Source: DAOUFU01 sp034429275 (GTDB lineage Bacteria > Chloroflexota > Anaerolineae > Aggregatilineales > Aggregatilineaceae). Taken from it: a stretch of DNA of 64,000 nucleotides. Location of the stretch: assembly GCA_034429275.1 (NCBI GenBank), contig DAOUFU010000013.1, forward strand, positions 5,205-69,204. Reading direction: 5' to 3'. Both the position numbers and the translations under genes were made by a program. Positions 1 through 8,612 of the stretch are shown here, piece after piece. The number at the start of each line of letters is the position of its first letter. Positions within the stretch are counted from its first letter, which is position 1. The notes beneath the pieces were generated by a model. That model saw only the letters and a list, made by a program, of their open reading frames with translations. It had not been told where the DNA came from and searched no databases.

Positions 1-1139
1 GACTGCAAGAAGTTGAAGCTCTCCGGGGCAACGACCGTGAAGCGGCTGGCATAGAGCACGCCTGCCACGCCCGCCCATGCCGATCCGATGGCAAACGCCA
101 TGAGCTTGACCTGGGTTGTATCGATACCCATCGCTTCAGCGGCGAGCTGATCTTCGCGCACGTAGAGCCAGGCGCGCCCCAGCCGCGAGTCTTGCAGCCG
201 CCGCATCCCCACAATGGTCAGCACGATGAAGGTCAGCACCAGGTAATAATAAGGTCGCGCGTCGCGGCGGAAGGCGACCGGCGTCCACTCGATGCCCAGG
301 ACCGTTGTCGAGTCCTGCACATTGAAGTATTCGTCCAGGCTGTAGTCGATCTCGGAGACGATCTGATCGGTGCGGGCCAGCATCAGCAGCGAGAAGACCG
401 CCACCACCGCCACCATAGCAGCTGCCTGCCCCCACATCGAGGTGCGCTCGCGCAGCGAGGCCGCGACCACCAGCACTACCACTCCCATCGCCATCGAGAC
501 GATGAACAACTGCCTGTGATCGAGCGCCTGCGGCAGGTAGTAGGCTGCCGCCAGCACAACCGCGCCCCCCCAACGGAGAATCGGGCCGCCCTTGCGCATG
601 GTATAGACATACAGCGCCAGCAGAACCGCCAGCACGATCACCGGGACCGGCTGGGCCCAGGGCAGCGGAAGCTCCGGGCGACCCGCGCCAAACAGGCCGT
701 TCGAGCCGCCGGTGATTCCAAAAATGTTGTTCGTCATGCTGATGCGGAAAATCTCGCCAAAGGCGATGGTGACAATACACAGGTAATCCCCGCGCAGGTG
801 CAGCATGGGCCGGAAGACCACCACCGCCACGCCGCCCGCCACCAGTGCCGCGATGGGGATGGTCGCCAGCATGGTGATGTTGTGGTCGATGCTGAGGATG
901 GCGGCAGTATAAGCCCCCAGGCCGAAGAAAGCCGCGTGTCCAAGCTGGAACAGCCCGGCATAACCGACGATGATATTCAGGCTGAGGCCGAGCATCACAT
1001 AGATGCCGGCGAACACCGCCAGCGAGGTCCGCGAGCGGTCCATAAACGAAAAATAGGGCAGCGCAATCGCCAGCAGCAGCAGGGCAGCCTGCCACATCCA
1101 GGGCGCGGGGCGTGGGAGTCGTTTGAGAGCCTGGTCCAT
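1..1139 (-). CDS. livM: Branched-chain amino acid ABC transporter permease LivM, 3' end beyond window
   Basis: Inner-membrane permease of a LivJHMGF-type importer for branched-chain or related amino acids. The frame is open from the ATG at 1139 to the left edge (at least 379 codons), so the C-terminus is missing. A good ribosome site (GGAGAAGG) precedes the start, which lies one base after the livH stop. Family signatures are visible: the N-terminal YAGLFQLGHAAFFGLGAY segment (about residues 60-77), the RGDYLCIVTIAFGEI stretch, and near the window edge LGRAWLYVREDQLAAEAMGID and RFTVVAPESFNF. Between the two halves sits about 100 residues containing three extra hydrophobic stretches and a soluble loop (about positions 300-600), longer than a usual LivM. 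The ATPase genes livG/livF are presumably just outside to the left. Substrate specificity cannot be read from the sequence. Confidence 0.9.
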   Translation of the reverse strand, partial: MDQALKRLPRPAPWMWQAALLLLAIALPYFSFMDRSRTSLAVFAGIYVMLGLSLNIIVGYAGLFQLGHAAFFGLGAYTAAILSIDHNITMLATIPIAALVAGGVAVVVFRPMLHLRGDYLCIVTIAFGEIFRISMTNNIFGITGGSNGLFGAGRPELPLPWAQPVPVIVLAVLLALYVYTMRKGGPILRWGGAVVLAAAYYLPQALDHRQLFIVSMAMGVVVLVVAASLRERTSMWGQAAAMVAVVAVFSLLMLARTDQIVSEIDYSLDEYFNVQDSTTVLGIEWTPVAFRRDARPYYYLVLTFIVLTIVGMRRLQDSRLGRAWLYVREDQLAAEAMGIDTTQVKLMAFAIGSAWAGVAGVLYASRFTVVAPESFNFLQ

Positions 1140-1140
1140 A

Positions 1141-2073
1141 TCACACCTTCTCCGCGACAGTCTCGCCCAGAATCCCGGTCGGGCGAGCGATCAGGATGGT
1201 GATCAGCAGGACATACGCGATCGCATCCTTCCAGGCAGAGGCATCCGCCAGCCCCAAATTCGGCCCATAGGCGACTACCATAGTCTCAGCAATGCCCAGG
1301 ATGAATCCCCCCAACACCGCGCCGGGGATGTTGCCGATGCCCCCCAGAATGGCGGCGATGAAGGCTTTGAGGCCAAAGACCCATCCCAGGGTGAAGTTGA
1401 ACGACCCATAATAGATGCCGATCAACACCCCGGCCAGCCCACCCAACGCCGGGCCAATGAAGAACACCAGCGAGATGATCCGGTCCACGTTGATGCCCAT
1501 CAGGCGGGAAACGTTGTGATCGAGCGAGACAGCGCGCATGGCCGTGCCGATGCGCGTGCGCTGTACGAACAGGTACAGCCCGGTCATCACCGCGCCGCAG
1601 ACCAGCAGCATCAACACCTGCAAGCCAGAGACCGACACGCGGTCGGTCAGTTGCAGCGCGGGCAGGTCGGAAAGCAGCCCTTGTGGATAGGTGCGCCAGC
1701 GCGCATTGGACAGGTTGCGGGCGATGGCTTGCAGGGTGAAGGCCGCGCCCAGGGCCGAGATGATGGGCGAGAGGCGGCCCGCCGAACGTAACGGACGATA
1801 GGCCACGCGCTCCACCGTCATGCCCATCAGGCCGATAAAGACCATGACCAGCACAGAGGCGACCAGGATCGCCACCAGGTCCATATCCGTCAGCCCGGCC
1901 AGGACCGAGGTGAGCAGCCCCCAGCCGGCCAATGTTCCCCACATGAACATATCGCCATGCGCGAAATTGATCAGCTTGAGCACGCCGTACACCATCGTAT
2001 AGCCGAGCGCGACCACCGCATAGAAGCCGCCAATGGTCAATCCATTGATGAGTTGCTGTAAGAATGTTTCCAT
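1141..2073 (-). CDS. livH: Branched-chain amino acid ABC transporter permease LivH
   Basis: Second membrane permease of the Liv-type importer, 310 residues. The ATG at 2073 is preferred over an upstream start at 2118 because it begins with the classic N-terminus METFLQQLINGLTIGGFYAV, and a GGAAAG sequence lies upstream. Typical motifs are LKLINFAHGDMFMWG (about residues 32-46), GLAMRAVS-like TAMRAVSLDHNVSRLMGINV, and the C-terminal LGGIGNIPGAVLGGFILG. Roughly eight hydrophobic segments are visible. It is the middle gene of livJ-livH-livM, all on the minus strand. A stable hairpin lies in the gap between livJ and this gene. Confidence 0.95.
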   Translation of the reverse strand: METFLQQLINGLTIGGFYAVVALGYTMVYGVLKLINFAHGDMFMWGTLAGWGLLTSVLAGLTDMDLVAILVASVLVMVFIGLMGMTVERVAYRPLRSAGRLSPIISALGAAFTLQAIARNLSNARWRTYPQGLLSDLPALQLTDRVSVSGLQVLMLLVCGAVMTGLYLFVQRTRIGTAMRAVSLDHNVSRLMGINVDRIISLVFFIGPALGGLAGVLIGIYYGSFNFTLGWVFGLKAFIAAILGGIGNIPGAVLGGFILGIAETMVVAYGPNLGLADASAWKDAIAYVLLITILIARPTGILGETVAEKV

Positions 2074-2104
2074 GAGTGCGCGTCTTTCCAAAGCAGGGAG
2101 TCGA

Positions 2105-2133
2105 TGAGGGAGCGGCATTTCACCGCCCCCTCA
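2105..2133 (-). other. Intercistronic hairpin between livJ and livH
   Basis: Inverted repeat TGAGGG-a-GCGG, loop CATTTCA, CCGC-c-CCCTCA: ten pairs with one mismatch. It lies in the 80-base gap between the binding-protein gene and the permease gene and has no T-run, so it looks like an RNA processing or stability element rather than a terminator. A comparable hairpin sits between pstS and pstC. Confidence 0.5.
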
Positions 2134-2154
2134 CTGGCTGGCTGTAAGTGAATT

Positions 2155-3318
2155 TTATTCGGCGCTTTCGGGCTGCGGCTGTTCAGGATAGTACGCGATC
2201 TCACCCTCGGCGTTGATCTGGTACAGGGCGTGAATGGTGCCCAGGCGGTCACCCTTCTCGTCGAAGCCCAGGATCGGGCCGCTCAGCCCCGGATAGTCCT
2301 TGAAGTCCTCGTGCAGATAGGCGGCCAGCTCTTCAGGATCGGTGCTCTCGGTCTCGGTGATGGCGTGCGCAATCACGTTGAAAGCTTCGGCGGCCAACAT
2401 CCACCAGACGCTGCTGGGCGGCTCGCCATAAGCCTCTTCAAAATCCTTGACGAACTGGATCGCTTCGGGATATTCCAGGTCCTTGGGCAGCGGCTCAGTG
2501 GTGATGTAAGTCCCAGCCGCAGCATCAACGCCCGCGATCTCGACCATTTCGGGGTTGTTGCTGGCATTGCCCATCATCCACTGGATATTCAGGCCAAGCT
2601 CGGCAGACTGGCGCAGCAGCAAGCCGCCTTGGGCATGGTAGCCGGTGAAATAGACGACATCCAGGCCCGCGTTGCCGATATTGGTCAGAATGGGGCTGAA
2701 GTCCTGGTCATCCGGGTTGATGGCGTCGAAGAATGCCACTTCCAGCCCGGCTTCCTCAGCGTAGATTTTGGTCCAGTCGGCCAGGCCCTTGGCATAGGTC
2801 GAGTTATCGTGCAGAATGCCAATTTTCTTTGCGCCGAGCACCTGGTCCATCGCCATAACGGCAAACAGGGCCTGGCGATCATCGAGGAAGCACACGCGGA
2901 AAAACTGGGTGAATCCCTTTTGGGTCAGGCGCGTAGCGGTCGAAGAAGGCGTGATGTGCAGGATGCCTTCCTCAGCATAGATTTCAGAGGCCGGTTCGGT
3001 GGCGGTCGAGTTATACGCACCGATTACCGCGATCACGCCCGCATCCACCAGGCGGTCAGCTACCAGCGCGGACTGGGTGGGATCGCCCGCGTCATCTTCG
3101 ATCACCAGCTCCACCGGACGTCCCAGCAGGCCGCCCGCTTCGTTCACCTGGTCCACCAGCAGTTGGACTGCTTTGACGAACCCCTGACCTTCATAGGCAT
3201 AATCGCCGGTCATGGGACCTTGCAAGCCGATCTTGATCGGCTCACCTTCCTGGGCATTGACCAGCGGCCCCAATGCCATTGTCGCCAAAACCACAAGCAC
3301 CAAAAGACGTTTTATCAT
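2155..3318 (-). CDS. livJ: Branched-chain amino acid ABC transporter substrate-binding protein
   Basis: Secreted solute-binding protein (387 residues) that feeds the LivHM permease. It begins with a signal peptide (MIKRLLVLVVLATMALGPLVNA, cleavage likely after NA) and continues with the type I periplasmic-binding fold: IKIGLQGPMTGDYAYEGQGF, GRPVELVIEDDAGDPTQSA, VIAVIGAYNSTATEPASEIY and ITPSSTATRLTQKG are typical Leu/Ile/Val-binding family stretches. There is no lipobox cysteine, so a lipid anchor is not predicted even though the host is probably monoderm-like or atypically diderm. The ribosome site GGGAGG lies just upstream of the ATG at 3318. It is the first gene of the operon, followed by livH after 81 bases. 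Ligand is not determinable; amino acids, amides or short-chain acids are all bound by members of the family. Confidence 0.93.
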   Translation of the reverse strand: MIKRLLVLVVLATMALGPLVNAQEGEPIKIGLQGPMTGDYAYEGQGFVKAVQLLVDQVNEAGGLLGRPVELVIEDDAGDPTQSALVADRLVDAGVIAVIGAYNSTATEPASEIYAEEGILHITPSSTATRLTQKGFTQFFRVCFLDDRQALFAVMAMDQVLGAKKIGILHDNSTYAKGLADWTKIYAEEAGLEVAFFDAINPDDQDFSPILTNIGNAGLDVVYFTGYHAQGGLLLRQSAELGLNIQWMMGNASNNPEMVEIAGVDAAAGTYITTEPLPKDLEYPEAIQFVKDFEEAYGEPPSSVWWMLAAEAFNVIAHAITETESTDPEELAAYLHEDFKDYPGLSGPILGFDEKGDRLGTIHALYQINAEGEIAYYPEQPQPESAE

Positions 3319-3926
3319 CTCTGCCTCCCAGGATGAAAAACCAAAGGTACATGAACAATCACACGGCTGGCCTGGCAGTGTCGATCGCCCTGACCTGCTC
3401 GATCAACGCCCTCTTGAATACAAGCGGCCACTGGACGCCTGAAGTATTGACGGTCTCGGCTGAGCTGTCCTGGGCAATGAGCACAAACATCAACACCGCC
3501 TGATCGGATCTATTAAATGATCAATCGCGTTGTTTGGCCTCCTTTCTTGGGTGGATGTCGGTCTTTGCCTTCTACCGCAGAAAGCCTCCCAACAGCAGTG
3601 GAGGAAAGAAGATTGGGAAGTCAGTAAGTTTTTTCGGTCATCAGCCGGACTGGCAATTACGATTAATTTACCGGATACGAACAAACACGTCAAACGGATT
3701 AACGACAGCGAGTCAACACCTTACCCGCTCGTGGCGCAGGCTAACGCACTGCATGCCCGGTGAAAAATCCCGGCTGCCACACTTTGAAAACGTTAAAGAT
3801 CATTAAACAAAGCATACTCGGACTTTAAACATTACTTACTACCATCTTTATCTGTGCTGTCTACCATGTGCATCGTGTTTGAGGCAATGATGCCCATCCG
3901 TTGTGGAACCTGATGAGGAGAACTCG
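3319..3926. other. 608-base intergenic region between divergent livJ and pstS
   Basis: No convincing gene is seen here; the short frames have no ribosome sites or recognisable products. The region must hold the promoters of both divergent transport operons. AT-rich DNA is concentrated at about 3640-3850, next to pstS, including three TTAAA boxes described separately. Confidence 0.6.
3793..3830 (+). promoter_or_regulatory. Candidate PhoP/PhoB-type box upstream of pstS
   Basis: Three TTAAA(C/G) boxes start at 3793, 3803 and 3825, i.e. 10 and 22 bases apart, close to one and two helical turns. PhoP- and PhoB-type regulators bind direct repeats with about 11-base periodicity upstream of pst operons, so the position and spacing fit. 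The consensus for this lineage is not known to me; this is a proposal only. Confidence 0.3.
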
Positions 3927-5012
3927 ATGCAACACACCCGTTGGATGAAACTGTTGGCCCTGGCTCTTGTGCTGACGCTGGTCATTCCCCTCTCTGCTGT
4001 GCTGGCGCAGGGCGAAGAACCGATTGTCCTGCCCGAAGTTGACCCGCTGAGTGTGACCGGCGACATTGCCATCGCCGGCAGCTCGACCGTCGAGCCGATT
4101 ACGGTTGCGATGGTGGCGCGCTTCAATGACGATGGCTTCTTTGGCAACATTACCGTGGCCGAAACCGGCACAGGCGCGGGGTTCGAGCGTTTCTGCAAAG
4201 AAGGATCGATCGACATCGCCAATGCCAGCCGCCCGGTAAAAGACTCTGAGATCGAGAACTGCGCCGCCATTGGTCGCACCAACGTGCTGGAATTCCGTGT
4301 CGGCACAGATGCCCTCACCATCGTGGTCAACAAGAACAACGACTTTGTGACCCAACTGAAGCGCAGTGAAGTCATCAAGATCTTCACCGGCGAAGTCACG
4401 AAGTGGAACGAGATCAATCCCGACTGGCCCGCCGAGACAATCCAGCTCTTCACCCCCGGCACCGACAGCGGCACCTTCACCTTCTTTGGCGAAGCTGTGC
4501 TGGGTACCAAGGGAATCTATAAAGAAGAGCAGGCCCGCACCGAAGCGCTGCTGGCCGCCAACCCCACCGTTAGCGAGAATGACAACACCCTGGTGGAAGG
4601 CGTAATGGGCAGCCCTTATGCAATCGGGTACTTCGGCTTCGCCTACTACGTCGAGAACCGCGACAACCTCACCGCCATCGCGATTGCCGACGACGTGACC
4701 TACGATGACGCCGATAATATCGTCGCCGTGCCCGAAGAAGAATGGGCCAATGCCGAGAAGCCGATCGAATACATTGAGCCTAACGAAGAAACCGCCGAAT
4801 CAGGAACCTATATGCTGAGCCGCCCGCTGTTCATCTACAGCGACGCCAGTATCCTCAACGAGAAACCCCAGGTCGCTGCCTTCATCAACTACTACCTGAT
4901 GAATGCCAACGAAGTCGTGACCGAGGTGGGCTACTTCCCCGTCAGCGTTGAGGCCCTGAATGCGGCCAAGCAGGCCTGGCTCGACGCGATGGGCGTCGAA
5001 GCCGCCCAGTAA
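3927..5012 (+). CDS. pstS: Phosphate ABC transporter substrate-binding protein PstS
   Basis: Extracytoplasmic phosphate-binding protein, 361 residues, first gene of pstSCAB. The ATG at 3927 is chosen over a GTG at 3903 because GAGGAG lies seven to eight bases before it and it opens a good signal peptide (MQHTRWMKLLALALVLTLV... with cleavage near SAVLA/QGEE). The mature protein has PstS hallmarks: IAGSSTVEPI, ANASRPVKDSEIE, KIFTGEVTKWNEINPDWP and TPGTDSGTFTFF, all around the phosphate site, and YAIGYFGFAYY. Unlike many Gram-positive PstS proteins there is no lipobox cysteine. Expected to be induced by phosphate starvation; candidate repeats lie upstream. A perfect hairpin separates it from pstC. 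Confidence 0.95.
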   Translation: MQHTRWMKLLALALVLTLVIPLSAVLAQGEEPIVLPEVDPLSVTGDIAIAGSSTVEPITVAMVARFNDDGFFGNITVAETGTGAGFERFCKEGSIDIANASRPVKDSEIENCAAIGRTNVLEFRVGTDALTIVVNKNNDFVTQLKRSEVIKIFTGEVTKWNEINPDWPAETIQLFTPGTDSGTFTFFGEAVLGTKGIYKEEQARTEALLAANPTVSENDNTLVEGVMGSPYAIGYFGFAYYVENRDNLTAIAIADDVTYDDADNIVAVPEEEWANAEKPIEYIEPNEETAESGTYMLSRPLFIYSDASILNEKPQVAAFINYYLMNANEVVTEVGYFPVSVEALNAAKQAWLDAMGVEAAQ

Positions 5013-5049
5013 ATCGACCGCGCACGCACGGCAGCGCGCATCTGGACAA

Positions 5050-5072
5050 GGGGAGGAAATTGTTTCCTCCCC
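5050..5072 (+). other. Perfect intercistronic hairpin between pstS and pstC
   Basis: GGGGAGGAAA, loop TTG, TTTCCTCCCC: a perfect ten-pair stem in the 92-base gap between pstS and pstC. The T-run expected for a terminator is missing. It would protect the 3' end of a pstS-only transcript or partly attenuate pstCAB, giving more binding protein than permease, as is known for other binding-protein operons. Confidence 0.55.
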
Positions 5073-5104
5073 TCTTGTGGTGAACATAGCCTGAGGACAG
5101 GATT

Positions 5105-6097
5105 ATGGACAACCCGGCCATCATGATTCAACAGAAAAGCCAGCCTTTGGTGAGCAGTCTGGAAGAACAGCCACTGCTGCGCAAGCAGTTCCGGCGTGGG
5201 GAAGCGGCTATCCAGGGGTTTTTGTTTTTATGCGGGTTCCTCACCATCTTCACAACGATTGCCATCGTGGTGATCCTGGGGCGCGAATCTCTGCTTCTGG
5301 TCACGTCGGAATATGTCGATGCCAGCGGGGCCATTCACCGGATCACGCCGCTCGACTTTGTGAACACACTGAACTGGCAGCCGCACCGCTTCGAAGTCGG
5401 CATCGCCCCACTGGTCACGGCCACCGTGATGAGTTCGGTGATCGCCATGCTGGTCGCCATTCCGCTGGGCCTGGGATCAGCTATCTACCTCAGCGAATAT
5501 GCGTCGCCGCGCGTGCGGAATACGCTCAAGCCGGTGCTCGAAGTGCTGGCTGGGGTGCCGACCGTGGTTTACGGCTTTTTCGCCCTGCAGTTCATGACCC
5601 CGCTGCTCAAAGACCTGTTTGGGCAGGGCACAGTCGAGACCTTCAACCTCGCCTCCGCCGGCATGGTGATGGGGATCATGATCCTGCCGCTGGTGGCGTC
5701 GATGAGCGAGGATGCGCTGAGCGCGGTGCCCCGCTCGCTGCGCGAAGCTTCGTATGGGCTGGGATCAACCAAGTTCGAAACGACGATCCGCGTTGTCCTG
5801 CCCGCTGCCGTATCGGGCATCATCGCCGCGTTCATCATCGCCATCTCGCGCGCCATCGGTGAAACGATGATCATGGCGATTGCGGCGGGAGCGCGCCCCA
5901 ATCTGTCGCTCAATCCTTTCGAGTCTGCCTGGACCATGACGGGCTACATCGCCAGCATCAGCGGTGGCGACCTGGCCTACGACACATTGGACTACAACAG
6001 CGTATTTGTGGTGGGTCTGCTGCTGTTCGTCATGACCTTTGGCCTCAACCTGCTCAGCCGCGCCGTTGTCGCCCACTTCCGCGAGGTGTACGACTGA
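5105..6097 (+). CDS. pstC: Phosphate ABC transporter permease PstC
   Basis: Membrane permease subunit of the phosphate importer, 330 residues. After a cytoplasmic N-terminus of about 37 residues comes the first membrane segment (QGFLFLCGFLTIFTTIAIVVIL), then the ABC permease domain with VTATVMSSVIAMLVAIPLGLGSAIYLSEYA and the EAA-loop region SLREASYGLGSTKFET (about residues 211-226), which contacts PstB. The ATG at 5105 follows GAGGACAGG. The stop lies one base before the pstA start, so the two are probably translationally coupled. Confidence 0.95.
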   Translation: MDNPAIMIQQKSQPLVSSLEEQPLLRKQFRRGEAAIQGFLFLCGFLTIFTTIAIVVILGRESLLLVTSEYVDASGAIHRITPLDFVNTLNWQPHRFEVGIAPLVTATVMSSVIAMLVAIPLGLGSAIYLSEYASPRVRNTLKPVLEVLAGVPTVVYGFFALQFMTPLLKDLFGQGTVETFNLASAGMVMGIMILPLVASMSEDALSAVPRSLREASYGLGSTKFETTIRVVLPAAVSGIIAAFIIAISRAIGETMIMAIAAGARPNLSLNPFESAWTMTGYIASISGGDLAYDTLDYNSVFVVGLLLFVMTFGLNLLSRAVVAHFREVYD

Positions 6098-6098
6098 G

Positions 6099-7763
6099 AT
6101 GGCCAGCAGCGTTGCCTTGTTCACTGTTCTACTGTTCAGCCTGCTGCTGGGCGTCAACGGCAGCATGACTTCCTCATCCATCGCCGCCCGCCGTGGATAC
6201 AGCCCCAAACTGGGGATGATCGCGGGGGGCATCGTCGGTTTTGCCAGCACCTGGCTGGCCGCCGTGCTGCTCTGGGTCGTGGCAAGCGATGCCATCGGGG
6301 CAGTGGGTGGGTTTGTGGGCGGCCTGGTTGGGCTGGTCACCCTGTGGAACCTGACCCCGGATCGCAGCGCCCAGCAGGATGGACTGCCCGAAGGCGAGAA
6401 CCTGCGCCGCAATGTGACGGCGCGCCACCTGCGGGGCAAGTTGATGCGGGCGTTGTTCCTGGCTGCCGTTGCTTTCGCGCTGCTCTCGCTGGCCACGCTG
6501 ATCGCAACCGTGCTTGACAAGAGCGTCGGTTACACCGCAGTCCAGTATGCGGTCGAACCGGAAGATCTGCTCGTGAACGGGCAGCCAACCGGGCGTGGCC
6601 TGGAACACCTCTCCGAAGATGAGCTGGCCCTGGTCCTGGCCGAAGGCGTGCGCGTGGCCCGGCTGCGCGTGGCCGTCTTGGAGCAGGTACGCGGAGCCAG
6701 CCAGGATCAGTTCGCCGACCTCAGCCAGCAGCCACTCCGGCTTCTGCTGAGCGGCCACAATTATCCCGCCGAACTGGCCGACCTTCCGTTCAACCAGGTT
6801 GATGCTTCACAGGCAGCAGAAATTCTGAAAGCGAACCTATCAAAAGAAGATCTGCGGCAGATTGTACTGGACGAGATCATCCAGCCGCAGATCGTCAAGG
6901 GGTGGCCCCTGTGGGAATCGCTGACCAACAAGGGCGACATCAAGGCCACGATGGCGGAAAAGTATCCGCAGGCCCGCCTGGAATGGCATTCGTGGCTGAA
7001 CTGGGACTTCATCAGCAGTCCGCTCGATCCACGCCGCCCTGATGCGACAGGGTTGCGCCCGGCACTGTATGGATCGGTGATGATCATCTTGATCACCATC
7101 GTTGTCGCCTTCCCGATCGGGGTCGGCGCAGCCATTTACCTGGAAGAATACGCCAGTAAAAACCGGCTGAACGACCTGATCCAGACTAATATCAGCAACC
7201 TGGCCGGCGTGCCCTCGATCATCTACGGGATGCTGGGGCTGGGGATATTTGTTCGCGCGTTGAGCCACCTGACGAGCGGCAACGTCTTTGGGACGACTAC
7301 CGCCAATGGCCGGACTGTAGTATCAGCCGGGTTCACACTGGCCCTTCTGATCCTGCCGTTGATCATCATCAACGCGCAGGAAGCGATCCGTGCTGTGCCC
7401 AATTCGCTGCGCCAGGCCAGCTATGGGCTGGGCGCTACCAAATGGCAGACGATCTGGAACCACGTGTTGCCCTATTCCATGCCCGGCATTCTGACCGGGA
7501 CGATCCTGGCGATCTCGCGCGCCATCGGCGAAACTGCTCCGCTGATCCTGGTTGGAGCCGCCACCTATCTAACTCAAGACCCCAAGGGACCATTCTCCAG
7601 TTTCACCGCGCTGCCGATGATCATTTATCGCTGGACGACCCTTCCCCAGGCCGAATTCCGCAACGCCGCCGCTGCCGCCATCATCGTGCTGCTGGTGATG
7701 CTGCTCAGCCTGAACTCAATCGCGATCATTCTGCGCAACCGCTTCAGCAGGAGACTCTCATGA
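6099..7763 (+). CDS. pstA: Phosphate ABC transporter permease PstA with long N-terminal extension
   Basis: Second permease subunit, 554 residues, nearly twice the usual 280-300. The permease domain is the C-terminal half (about 320-554): YGSVMIILITIVVAFPIGVGAAIYLEEYA, LAGVPSIIYGMLGLG, and the EAA loop LRQASYGLGATKWQT. The first 320 residues hold three or four hydrophobic segments (about 3-22, 35-80, 120-145) followed by a 150-residue soluble region probably facing outward. Some other bacteria also have enlarged PstA proteins with an extra N-terminal domain (DUF3333 type); whether this is the same domain is not certain. The ATG at 6099 directly follows the pstC stop, and the last four bases overlap pstB (ATGA). 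Confidence 0.92.
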   Translation: MASSVALFTVLLFSLLLGVNGSMTSSSIAARRGYSPKLGMIAGGIVGFASTWLAAVLLWVVASDAIGAVGGFVGGLVGLVTLWNLTPDRSAQQDGLPEGENLRRNVTARHLRGKLMRALFLAAVAFALLSLATLIATVLDKSVGYTAVQYAVEPEDLLVNGQPTGRGLEHLSEDELALVLAEGVRVARLRVAVLEQVRGASQDQFADLSQQPLRLLLSGHNYPAELADLPFNQVDASQAAEILKANLSKEDLRQIVLDEIIQPQIVKGWPLWESLTNKGDIKATMAEKYPQARLEWHSWLNWDFISSPLDPRRPDATGLRPALYGSVMIILITIVVAFPIGVGAAIYLEEYASKNRLNDLIQTNISNLAGVPSIIYGMLGLGIFVRALSHLTSGNVFGTTTANGRTVVSAGFTLALLILPLIIINAQEAIRAVPNSLRQASYGLGATKWQTIWNHVLPYSMPGILTGTILAISRAIGETAPLILVGAATYLTQDPKGPFSSFTALPMIIYRWTTLPQAEFRNAAAAAIIVLLVMLLSLNSIAIILRNRFSRRLS

Positions 7764-8548
7764 CCGTCAGCACCACCAGCAAGTATGCTATCGAAATCGA
7801 GGACCTCAACATCTATTACGGCGATTTTCTGGCGGTGAGCGGGGTTAACCTGAAGATTGAGCCGAACAAGATCACCGCGCTGATCGGGCCATCGGGCTGC
7901 GGCAAAAGCACCCTGCTGCGCTCGATCAACCGCATGAACGACCTGATCCCCGGCACACGCACCGAGGGCAGTGTCTGGTTCCGGGGCATCAATTTGTACG
8001 ATCCCCAAGTGGACGCCGTTGAGGTACGCCGCCGGATTGGGATGGTGTTCCAGAAGCCGAACCCCTTCCCAAAGTCGATTTTCGACAACATCGCCTATGG
8101 CCCACGCATCCTGGGGCTGAAAGACAAAGCCGTGCTGGCCGACATCGTCGAGCGCAGCCTGCGGCAGGCCGCGCTGTGGGATGAAGTGAAGGATAATCTG
8201 AAAAAGTCGGGGTTGGCCCTTTCCGGTGGGCAGCAGCAGCGCCTGTGCATCGCCCGCGCGCTGGCCGTCGAACCGGAAATGATCCTGATGGACGAGCCAT
8301 GCTCGGCTCTTGACCCCATCGCCACGCTGCGCATCGAGGAATTGATGCGTGAGTTGAAGAGCAGCTACACGATCGTCATCGTCACGCACAACATGCAGCA
8401 AGCGGCGCGTGTCTCTGAATACACCGCGTTCATGCTCTCGAACGAAAAGCGCGCGGGTGAGCTGATCGAATATGATCGCACCGAGACCATCTTCAAGAAG
8501 CCCAGCGATCCGCGCACCGAAGATTACATCACCGGGCGATTTGGATAG
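7760..8548 (+). CDS. pstB: Phosphate ABC transporter ATP-binding protein PstB
   Basis: ATPase that powers phosphate import, 262 residues, normal PstB length. Walker A is GPSGCGKST (about residues 40-48), the Q-loop is in VFQKPNPFPKSIFDN, the signature is LSGGQQQRLCIARAL, Walker B is MILMDEPCSALDPI and the switch histidine is in VIVTHNM. The KPNPFPKSI and EPCSALDPIAT wording is specific for PstB. The start overlaps the pstA stop by four bases. No phoU follows; the operon ends at a strong terminator. Confidence 0.97.
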   Translation: MTVSTTSKYAIEIEDLNIYYGDFLAVSGVNLKIEPNKITALIGPSGCGKSTLLRSINRMNDLIPGTRTEGSVWFRGINLYDPQVDAVEVRRRIGMVFQKPNPFPKSIFDNIAYGPRILGLKDKAVLADIVERSLRQAALWDEVKDNLKKSGLALSGGQQQRLCIARALAVEPEMILMDEPCSALDPIATLRIEELMRELKSSYTIVIVTHNMQQAARVSEYTAFMLSNEKRAGELIEYDRTETIFKKPSDPRTEDYITGRFG

Positions 8549-8573
8549 ACCGCGAGAACCGGCTGACACGCCA

Positions 8574-8597
8574 GGCTGCCCACAAGGCAGCCTTTTT
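8574..8597 (+). terminator. Rho-independent terminator of pstSCAB
   Basis: Perfect stem GGCTGCC, loop CACAA, GGCAGCC followed by TTTTT, 25 bases after the pstB stop. It also separates pstSCAB from the convergent mrp operon. Confidence 0.9.
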
Positions 8598-8612
8598 GTT
8601 GGCGGCGCTCAA

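Noticed and set aside
136..1095. Open frame of 319 codons on the minus strand
   Set aside because: Its translation is Arg/Gly/His-rich and lacks domains; a neighbouring frame reads a clear LivM protein that runs off the window edge.
3490..3806. Several 60-90-codon frames upstream of pstS
   Set aside because: Overlap each other on both strands, none has a ribosome site; the region is better read as regulatory.
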